This document shows, in pieces, positions 1-4,613 of a stretch of 6,202 bases of DNA. The position numbers were made by a program, and so were the translations under genes. The stretch covers positions 1-6,202 of the forward strand of contig JAHDCH010000164.1 in assembly GCA_020629995.1 (NCBI GenBank), given 5' to 3'. The notes below the pieces were generated by a model, which was given only the letters and a program-made list of their open reading frames with translations, was not told the DNA's origin and made no database searches. The stretch comes from Pseudaestuariivita sp. (GTDB taxonomy: Bacteria > Pseudomonadota > Alphaproteobacteria > Rhodobacterales > Rhodobacteraceae). Within the stretch, counting starts at the first letter, position 1. Each line of letters starts with the position of its first letter.

Positions 1-726
1 TTGGGCCGGGGCTGCGCCGAAGCGCTGGCGGCGGCAGGTGTCAACGTGGTGCTGAATGCACGGGGCGCCGAGGCGCTGGATGCAACGGCCGTGGAAATCC
101 ACGAAGCCTATGGCGTGGGCGTCACGGCGGTGGCCGCTGACATCACCACCGAAGAGGGTCGCCAACAGGTGCTTGAGGCGGCGGGAGAGATCGACATCCT
201 GGTGACCAATGCGGGCGGTCCGCCGCCGGGCCTGTGGTCGGATTGGGATCGCGACGATTTCATCAAGGCGATCGACGCCAACATGCTGACGCCCGTCGCG
301 CTGATCAAGGCCTGCCTGCCGGGCATGACGGATCGCGGCTGGGGCCGCATCGTCAACATCACCTCGAAATCGGTCAAGGCGCCAATCCCGGCGCTGGGCC
401 TGTCGAATTCGGCCCGCGCAGGGCTGACCGGATATGTGGCCGGCACCGCACGCCAGGTCGCGGCCAAGGGTGTGACGATCAACAACCTGCTGCCCGGCGT
501 ACACGACACCGACCGCGGCGTGATGCTGGACAAGGGGCAGGCGACCCGCGAAGGCCGCACCCCCGAAGACGTCCGGGCCGAGCGCGAAGCGGGCATCCCG
601 GCGGGCCGCTACGGCACAGCGGCCGAATTTGGCGCGGCCTGCGCCTTTTTGTGCTCGCAGCACGCCGGGTTCATCGTGGGACAGAACATCCTGCTGGATG
701 GCGGCGAAGTGAACGCGACGCTCTGA
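1..726 (+). CDS. SDR-family oxidoreductase, BKR-like, 5'-truncated
   Basis: This is a short-chain dehydrogenase/reductase with a Rossmann fold, missing its N-terminus. The TTG at position 1 is not the start: it encodes the Leu of the glycine-rich G-x-x-x-G-L-G-R-G dinucleotide loop, so the first strand and perhaps 15-20 residues lie outside the window. Counting from the first visible codon, the NAGG motif is at residues 70-73, the active-site-type Ser is in ITS (Ser122), and a PG turn at 165-166 is followed by DTDR (169-172). LLDGG near the C-terminus is typical of the 3-oxoacyl-ACP reductase branch. The usual Tyr-x3-Lys pair is replaced by Ser135-x3-Arg139 in LSNSARAGL. This matches the known BKR-like subgroup with an imperfect catalytic tetrad (I recall a SNAVRAG-type signature). 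The substrate is unknown and classical reductase activity is doubtful. The gene ends 4 bases before the AlkC-like gene, suggesting co-transcription. Confidence 0.9.
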   Translation: MGRGCAEALAAAGVNVVLNARGAEALDATAVEIHEAYGVGVTAVAADITTEEGRQQVLEAAGEIDILVTNAGGPPPGLWSDWDRDDFIKAIDANMLTPVALIKACLPGMTDRGWGRIVNITSKSVKAPIPALGLSNSARAGLTGYVAGTARQVAAKGVTINNLLPGVHDTDRGVMLDKGQATREGRTPEDVRAEREAGIPAGRYGTAAEFGAACAFLCSQHAGFIVGQNILLDGGEVNATL

Positions 727-730
727 GGCC

Positions 731-1867
731 ATGGCAGACAAGGGCGGCACGGCGGCCGAGCGGTTTTCGCTCAAGGATCATCTGTTCAACGCGGACACGC
801 TGGGCGATCTGGCGCGCGAACATGCCGTGTTGCCCGGGTTCGACCCGGATGCCTTTCTGGCGCAGGTCCTGCCGGGGCTGGAGGGGCGCGAGCTGCTGGA
901 GCGGCTCGACTGGATTGCCGATTGCCTTGAGGCGCAATTGCCAAGCGATTTCAACGCGATGGCAGAAGCGCTGGAGGCGGCGATGCTGCCGCCTCTGGAC
1001 CCGGCGTTGCGCGACGATGACTTTGGCCGGTTCATCCACGCGGTGCCCGGCATCCTGGCGGTGCGGCACGGGCTGGAGGATCACCGGGAGCGCGCGCTGG
1101 ACCTGCTGCACGCCGCCACGATGCGCTTTTCGATGGAGTTCTACATCCGGCCTTTTATCAACCGCTGGCCGGACCAGACGATGGCGCGGCTGGCCGCCTG
1201 GGCGGAGGACGACAATTACCACGTGCGCCGGCTGGTGAGCGAAGGCACGCGGCCCCGGCTGCCCTGGGCCAAGGCGATCACGCTGGCGCTGACGGACCCG
1301 TTGCCGCTGCTGGACCGGCTGCACGCCGATCCCACGCGGTATGTCACACGGTCGGTGGCGAACCATCTGAACGACATTGCCAAGAAAGAGCCGGACATCG
1401 TGATGGACCGCCTCGAGTCGTGGCGGGCGGAAGCGCGGCAAGCGCCCAGGGAGCTGGACTGGATGACCACGCACGCGCTGCGCACGCTGGTCAAACAGGG
1501 CCATCCGCGCGCCATGCGGCTGGTGGGCTTTGACCCTGGCGCGCAGGTGGAGGTGACGCTTGATCTGCCCGCAACCGCCCGGATCGGCGAGGTGATGCCG
1601 TTTGCCGTGACCCTGACGGGCAAGCCGGGCACCGGTGTTCTGGTCGATTATGCGGTCGAGTTTCGCAAGGCGGATGGCAGCGCCGCGCCCAAGGTGTTCA
1701 AGCTGAAACAGGCCCGGATCGGCAAGGACGGCACGCTGCGCCTGACCAAGACCCACCGGTTCAAAGGGGACGCCACGACGTTTCGTCTGTACCCCGGCGC
1801 ACATGCTGTGGCGGTGCAGGTCAACGGAGTGCCGCGCGCGCGGGGCGAGTTTGACCTGACGGGCTGA
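731..1867 (+). CDS. alkC: AlkC-type DNA alkylation repair glycosylase (HEAT-like repeats + Ig-like domain)
   Basis: This is a cytosolic base-excision repair enzyme of the AlkC/AlkD superfamily, which removes cationic N-alkylated bases such as 3-methyladenine without classical base flipping (family knowledge). The 378-residue protein opens with FSLKDHLFN (residues 12-20), typical of AlkC. Helical HEAT-like repeats follow to about residue 268, including the best-conserved block, EFYIRPFINRWPD (136-148) and HVRRLVSEGTRPRLPWA (164-180). Glu136 is a candidate active-site acid by position, but I could not align it to a structure. Residues about 272-378 look all-beta (VDYAVEFRKADG, PKVFKLK, YPGAHAVAVQVNG), matching the C-terminal Ig-like domain found in one class of AlkC proteins. 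The ATG at 731 follows the SDR stop by 4 bases, with only a weak purine stretch before it, so it may be read by translational coupling. No Ada-box or LexA-like site is visible nearby. Confidence 0.85.
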   Translation: MADKGGTAAERFSLKDHLFNADTLGDLAREHAVLPGFDPDAFLAQVLPGLEGRELLERLDWIADCLEAQLPSDFNAMAEALEAAMLPPLDPALRDDDFGRFIHAVPGILAVRHGLEDHRERALDLLHAATMRFSMEFYIRPFINRWPDQTMARLAAWAEDDNYHVRRLVSEGTRPRLPWAKAITLALTDPLPLLDRLHADPTRYVTRSVANHLNDIAKKEPDIVMDRLESWRAEARQAPRELDWMTTHALRTLVKQGHPRAMRLVGFDPGAQVEVTLDLPATARIGEVMPFAVTLTGKPGTGVLVDYAVEFRKADGSAAPKVFKLKQARIGKDGTLRLTKTHRFKGDATTFRLYPGAHAVAVQVNGVPRARGEFDLTG

Positions 1868-1901
1868 ACCCTTGCGCGGGGCAGGGCGGCTTGTTAGGTG
1901 C

Positions 1902-1942
1902 TGCGGCGTATCCGAGCGAAACGCTCGGGATCAGATGCCGCA
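1902..1942 (+). other. Two-tier hairpin between alkC and the ABC ATPase gene
   Basis: The inner stem is perfect: CCGAGCG (1912-1918), loop AAA, CGCTCGG (1922-1928). An outer stem pairs TGCGGC (1902-1907) with GCCGCA (1937-1942) across an asymmetric internal loop. There is no T-run after it, so it is not a standard intrinsic terminator. It ends 2 bases before a weak AGGA (1945-1948) in front of the GTG at 1961. It could limit read-through from alkC, protect RNA ends, or modulate translation of the ABC gene. The structure is read directly from the sequence; the function is inferred. Confidence 0.5.
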
Positions 1943-1960
1943 ACAGGATGCCGCCGCCCC

Positions 1961-3049
1961 GTGACCGCGCCCAGCCCACCGAGTGTTCCGCGCCTTGACG
2001 TGCGCAACCTGTCGCGGTCGTTCGGGCCGGTGCAGGTGGTGGATGACGTGTCGCTGACCATCGCGCCGGGCGAAGTGACCTGCCTGCTTGGCCCGTCGGG
2101 CTGCGGCAAGTCGACGACGCTGCGGATGATCGCGGGCGTCGAGCGGCAGGACAGCGGTGAAATCCACGTGGATGGCAGCCTTGTGTGCGACGGGCGCCGG
2201 CATGTCCCGCCCGAGGGGCGCGGCATTGGCCTGATGTTTCAGGACTTTGCCCTGTTTCCGCATCTGACCGTGGCGGGCAACGTCGCCTTTGGCCTGACGG
2301 GCGCCAGGGCGGACAAGGACGCCCGGGTGGGCGAGCTTTTGGAAAGGGTGTCGCTCAGCCATCTGGCAAAAAGTTATCCGCATGCCTTGTCGGGGGGTGA
2401 GCAGCAGCGCGTCGCATTGGCCCGCGCGCTGGCGCCAAAGCCCAAGGTGATGCTGATGGACGAGCCGTTCTCGGGGCTCGACAACCGGCTGCGCGACGGC
2501 ATCCGGGACGAGACGCTGGACCTGCTGAGAGAGGCCGGGGCGAGCGTTCTGCTGGTCACGCACGAGCCCGAAGAGGCGATGCGCATGGCCGACGAGATCG
2601 CCCTGATGCGCGACGGCCGGGTGGTGCAGAAGGGCGCGCCCTACAACATCTACACCAGCCCCGCCGACCGGGACGCCGTTGCCTTTTTCAGCGATGTGAA
2701 CGCGGTGCGCAGCGTCGCGCGCGGAGCACTGGCCGACACGCCCTTTGGCCGGTTCCTGTGCCCCGGCCAGCCCGATGGCACCGAGGTTGAAATCGTCTTT
2801 CGTCCGCAACATGTGCGGATCGACTTTGATCGCCCCGGCAGCCCGCCACGCCCCACGCCCAGCGACGGCACCCCGGCGCGCGCACTGGTGAAACGCGCGC
2901 GGTTCATGGGGTCGGAAAGCCTGGTGGATTTTGTGCTGGATGCCGGGATCGAGGTGCGCGCGCTGGTGCCAAACGTGTTTCTGCCCGCGGCCGGGACCGT
3001 CTTTTGGCTGACCGTGCCGCGCAACCGCTGCCACGTGTTCCGCGTCTGA
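1961..3049 (+). CDS. ABC transporter ATP-binding protein (Fe3+/spermidine/sulfate importer type)
   Basis: This is the nucleotide-binding subunit of an ABC importer, acting at the cytoplasmic face of the inner membrane. Numbered from the GTG at 1961 (362 residues), it has Walker A GPSGCGKST (44-52), Q-loop FQD (Gln94), signature LSGGEQQ (143-149), Walker B VMLMDEP (Asp167-Glu168), D-loop SGLD (171-174) and switch His201 in THEPEEA. All are intact, so it should hydrolyse ATP. The C-terminal region from about 275 (FRPQHVRI onward) is a TOBE-type domain, as in FbpC/PotA/CysA-like ATPases. The VPPEGRGIGLMFQDFALFPHLTV segment is closest in feel to ferric-iron importers, but the substrate cannot be fixed. 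The frame opens at GTG 1898. I prefer 1961 because the extra 21 residues are Arg-rich, lie over the hairpin at 1902-1942, and precede the conserved start LDVRNLSRSFG. Both starts have only mediocre ribosome sites. No permease or binding-protein gene is visible, so this may be an orphan ATPase or its partners may lie elsewhere. Confidence 0.9.
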   Translation: MTAPSPPSVPRLDVRNLSRSFGPVQVVDDVSLTIAPGEVTCLLGPSGCGKSTTLRMIAGVERQDSGEIHVDGSLVCDGRRHVPPEGRGIGLMFQDFALFPHLTVAGNVAFGLTGARADKDARVGELLERVSLSHLAKSYPHALSGGEQQRVALARALAPKPKVMLMDEPFSGLDNRLRDGIRDETLDLLREAGASVLLVTHEPEEAMRMADEIALMRDGRVVQKGAPYNIYTSPADRDAVAFFSDVNAVRSVARGALADTPFGRFLCPGQPDGTEVEIVFRPQHVRIDFDRPGSPPRPTPSDGTPARALVKRARFMGSESLVDFVLDAGIEVRALVPNVFLPAAGTVFWLTVPRNRCHVFRV

Positions 3050-3724
3050 TCAGTCGAGCGAGGCAAGGTAATCGGGCAACGTCTTGCCCGCCTCTTCGAG
3101 AAACAGCGCGGGCAGCACCTGAAGCGCGGTGATGCGGTCCACACGAAAGACACGGAAATCCTCGCGCAGCTCGCACCAGCAGGTCGCCGTCCAGACCCGG
3201 CCCCAGTATTCCAGCTGAAGCGGGCGGATGACGCGGGTGCTCTCGCTTTCATCGAGGCTGCGGTAGGTGATGCGCAGCTTTTGCCGCGCCCGGATCGCGC
3301 CCCGGATGGGCGGCATGTGGTCAAACCCCTTGGCCGCATCGGCAAAAGGATAGACCGCAAAGCCAAAGCCGGTGGGCGGGGCCTGGCGGTCTTCGGGCAG
3401 GACCGCGTCGATCTTGGCCGACAGCGACCGCGCGGCGGCCTGAAGCTCTTCGTCGCCGGCCTCGCCCACCACCGCCATGCCAAGGTGCAGCGCCTCCAGC
3501 TCGGTCATGGTCAGGTTCAAAGGGGGCAGGGTGATCGCCGCCGTCGCCATATAGCCCAGCCCCCGTTCGCCCTGCACGGGGATGCCGCTGGCCATCAACG
3601 TATCCATGTCGCGATAGATGGTGCGGACCGACACGTTCAGCCGCCGCGCCAGATCTTCGGCACGGTGCAGCCGCCCGTCGCGCAGGATCTGCAAAACCTC
3701 GATCAACCGGTCCGAGCGTTTCAT
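3050..3724 (-). CDS. YafY-like transcriptional regulator, HTH + WYL domain
   Basis: This is a DNA-binding regulator of the HTH_11/DeoR-like plus WYL class. The 224-residue protein has an N-terminal winged helix-turn-helix (about residues 4-56, with LARRLNVSVRTIYRDMDTL as helix-turn-recognition helix). A linker follows, then a WYL ligand-sensing domain at about 138-200 that ends in the conserved FRVDRI (193-198). The WYL tripeptide itself reads Trp178-Thr-Ala, a variation. I chose the ATG at 3724 because AAGGAAG (3739 to 3733 on this strand) lies 8 bases upstream. The longer frame from a TTG at 3751 would place that ribosome site inside the coding region and start at about the predicted transcription start. 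The stop codon touches the stop of the convergent ABC gene. The upstream paired TGACA-N6-TGTCA sites suggest autoregulation. The inducer and the other targets are unknown. Confidence 0.9.
   Translation of the reverse strand: MKRSDRLIEVLQILRDGRLHRAEDLARRLNVSVRTIYRDMDTLMASGIPVQGERGLGYMATAAITLPPLNLTMTELEALHLGMAVVGEAGDEELQAAARSLSAKIDAVLPEDRQAPPTGFGFAVYPFADAAKGFDHMPPIRGAIRARQKLRITYRSLDESESTRVIRPLQLEYWGRVWTATCWCELREDFRVFRVDRITALQVLPALFLEEAGKTLPDYLASLD
3073..3090. other. Hairpin just beyond the convergent stop codons
   Basis: CGGGCAA (3073-3079), loop CGTC, TTGCCCG (3084-3090) forms a perfect 7-bp stem with a 4-base loop, inside the last codons of the WYL regulator and 23 bases after the ABC gene's stop. 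Because the two genes have no spacer, any 3'-end signal for the ABC transcript must lie in the opposing coding sequence, and this is the best candidate. No U-tract follows on either strand, so intrinsic termination is not supported, and it may be a chance result of codon choice. Confidence 0.25.
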
Positions 3725-3732
3725 GCGATTCG

Positions 3733-3739
3733 CTTCCTT
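3733..3739 (-). promoter_or_regulatory. Shine-Dalgarno site that fixes the WYL regulator start
   Basis: Read on the minus strand this is AAGGAAG, 8 bases before the ATG at 3724. It is one of the clearest ribosome sites in the window. Its position excludes the upstream in-frame TTG (3751) as the main start. Confidence 0.7.
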
Positions 3740-3752
3740 TTTTGGCAGCAAC

Positions 3753-3786
3753 TGACATTATCCTGTCACCTGACAGGTTAGTGTCA
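3753..3786. promoter_or_regulatory. Double operator: two TGACA-N6-TGTCA dyads forming a 34-bp nested palindrome
   Basis: Copy 1 is TGACA (3753-3757) and TGTCA (3764-3768); copy 2 is TGACA (3771-3775) and TGTCA (3782-3786). Each is a 16-bp inverted repeat with a 6-base spacer, and the centres are 18 bp apart. The whole block is also symmetric about 3769.5: CCTGTCA and TGACAGG flank the two central bases and the outer half-sites also pair, giving 14 of 17 matching pairs. This is the expected architecture for two dimers of a helix-turn-helix regulator. Its position just upstream of the WYL regulator gene makes that protein the likely binder (inference). It could also influence the divergent tat operon. 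Confidence 0.7.
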
Positions 3787-3787
3787 C
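3757..3787 (-). promoter_or_regulatory. Candidate promoter of the WYL regulator, overlapping the operator
   Basis: On the minus strand, GTGACA (3787-3782; 5 of 6 to TTGACA) and GATAAT (3762-3757; 5 of 6 to TATAAT) are separated by 19 bp, slightly long for a sigma-70 type promoter. The predicted start near 3750 gives a leader of about 26 bases containing the AAGGAAG ribosome site. Both hexamers fall within or at the edge of the operator half-sites, which fits repression by occlusion, or activation by untwisting of a long spacer. Confidence 0.45.
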
Positions 3788-3872
3788 AAAAAGCGCATCT
3801 CAACCATGTTTGGCGTGCTTTTGAGCCTTTTGCAGCGCAGCATCCCGGCCTATTTGAAGGCTTCGGGTTTTC

Positions 3873-3889
3873 GCGGCCGGAGGGGCCGC
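3873..3889 (+). promoter_or_regulatory. GC hairpin in the tatA leader with a GGAGG loop
   Basis: GCGGCC (3873-3878) pairs perfectly with GGCCGC (3884-3889), leaving the 5-base loop GGAGG, a Shine-Dalgarno-like sequence. It lies 21 bases upstream of the tatA ATG and 8 bases upstream of the likely real ribosome site, GGGAG (3898-3902). It might act as a translational or RNA-stability element for the tat operon, or simply be a 5'-leader structure. No U-tract follows, so it is not a terminator. Confidence 0.4.
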
Positions 3890-3897
3890 ACCACTTT

Positions 3898-3902
3898 GGG
3901 AG
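3898..3902 (+). promoter_or_regulatory. Shine-Dalgarno site that fixes the tatA start
   Basis: GGGAG lies 8 bases before the ATG at 3911, the first codon of the TatA membrane segment. A second ATG at 3906 is out of frame. The in-frame ATG at 3806 would add 35 residues before the membrane helix and has no comparable ribosome site. Confidence 0.6.
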
Positions 3903-3910
3903 TACATGAC

Positions 3911-4135
3911 ATGGGTCTGGGCAACATCGGCCTTCCGGGCATCATCCTGATTGCAATCGTCGTTCTGGTCCTGTTTGGCCGCGGCAAGATCTCGTCGCTG
4001 ATGGGCGAAGTCGGCAAAGGCATCACCGCCTTCAAGAAAGGCGTGAACGACAGCACCAAAGAGCTGGAGGAGGAGGCGGCGGCTGAGGCCAAGGACGTCA
4101 CCCCCGAGGCCGAGACCGACAAAGACAAGGCCTAA
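3911..4135 (+). CDS. tatA: Twin-arginine translocase subunit TatA
   Basis: TatA is the pore-forming or membrane-weakening subunit of the Tat system, which exports folded proteins with twin-arginine signal peptides across the inner membrane. The 74-residue protein has the family layout: a short N-terminus (MGLGNIGLPG), one membrane helix (about 10-22, IILIAIVVLVLF), the hinge FGRGK (22-26), an amphipathic helix (about 26-46, LMGEVGKGITAFKKGV), and a charged Glu/Lys/Asp-rich tail. The start at 3911 puts the helix at the N-terminus as required; an in-frame ATG at 3806 would add an unsupported extension. It is the first gene of tatABC, with 3 bases between its stop and tatB. The leader carries the GC hairpin. 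No convincing sigma-70 promoter could be assigned in the 186-base divergent region. Confidence 0.95.
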   Translation: MGLGNIGLPGIILIAIVVLVLFGRGKISSLMGEVGKGITAFKKGVNDSTKELEEEAAAEAKDVTPEAETDKDKA

Positions 4136-4138
4136 GCG

Positions 4139-4609
4139 ATGCTGGAACTCGGCTGGGCCGAGCTGCTGGTCATCGGGATCGTGGCGCTGATTGTTGTCGG
4201 CCCCAAGGATCTGCCGGGCCTGTTCCGCAACGTGGGCAAGTTCGTGGGCAAGGCCAAGGGCATGGCGCGCGAATTCTCCCGCGCGATGAACGAGGCCGCC
4301 GACGAAAGCGGCGTGCGCGACATCTCCAAGGGGCTGAACGCCGCCGCCAATCCGCTCAAGACAGCGGCGCAGGGCGTGCGCGACACAACGACCAAGTTTC
4401 TTGATGACGTCGACCCCGAGAGCGAGACCGGCAAGCTGGCCGCCAAGCGCGCCGAGGACAGCGCCAAGATCAAGGCCGCGCAGGCCCGATCCGCCGCTGA
4501 CCGCAAGATGAAAGAGGCCGAAGCCGCCCGCGCCGCAGCCGAAGCCGCCGAGGCCGAGCTGGCCGCCACCAAGGCGCCCAAGTCAGACGCCCCCACCAAG
4601 GACGGATAA
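4139..4609 (+). CDS. tatB: Twin-arginine translocase subunit TatB
   Basis: TatB forms the substrate-receptor complex with TatC. It has 156 residues. The N-terminus, [19 protein letters not shown] (2-20), is the membrane helix with the conserved Glu8. The hinge GPKDLP (21-26) distinguishes TatB from TatA. An amphipathic helix follows (about 27-50, [23 protein letters not shown]), then a long charged region. Residues about 98-145 are Ala/Lys/Glu/Arg-rich and probably form a long helix or coiled coil ([32 protein letters not shown]). The C-terminus is hydrophilic and probably disordered. AAGG (4127-4130), 8 bases before the ATG, serves as ribosome site inside the 3' end of tatA, indicating coupling. 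The gap to tatC is 4 bases. Confidence 0.95.
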   Translation: MLELGWAELLVIGIVALIVVGPKDLPGLFRNVGKFVGKAKGMAREFSRAMNEAADESGVRDISKGLNAAANPLKTAAQGVRDTTTKFLDDVDPESETGKLAAKRAEDSAKIKAAQARSAADRKMKEAEAARAAAEAAEAELAATKAPKSDAPTKDG

Positions 4610-4613
4610 CCTT

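Noticed and set aside
671..1804. A long open frame on the minus strand opposite alkC.
   Set aside because: It is Arg/Gln/His-rich with no recognisable motif and is explained by GC-rich codon bias of the + strand gene, whose protein has clear family motifs.
1902..1942. Intrinsic terminator for alkC.
   Set aside because: The hairpin is strong but no T-tract follows it on the + strand, so it was listed as a structure of unknown role.
1961..3049. Naming the ABC ATPase FbpC (ferric iron).
   Set aside because: The motifs fit the whole iron/spermidine/sulfate/2-aminoethylphosphonate group. Without permease or binding-protein genes the substrate cannot be assigned.
3725..3751. A longer WYL regulator starting at TTG 3751.
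   Set aside because: The ribosome site AAGGAAG would be inside the coding region and the start would coincide with the predicted transcription start.
3829..3856. A possible tat promoter, TTTGCA (3829) with TATTTG (3851).
   Set aside because: The matches are only 4 of 6 and 3 of 6 to consensus. Not enough to annotate, so the tat promoter is left unresolved.
3806..3910. An in-frame extension upstream of tatA (35 residues from the ATG at 3806).
   Set aside because: It would place a charged Arg/Gly-rich stretch ahead of the TatA membrane helix, has no good ribosome site, and covers the leader hairpin. GGGAG at 3898-3902 supports the start at 3911.
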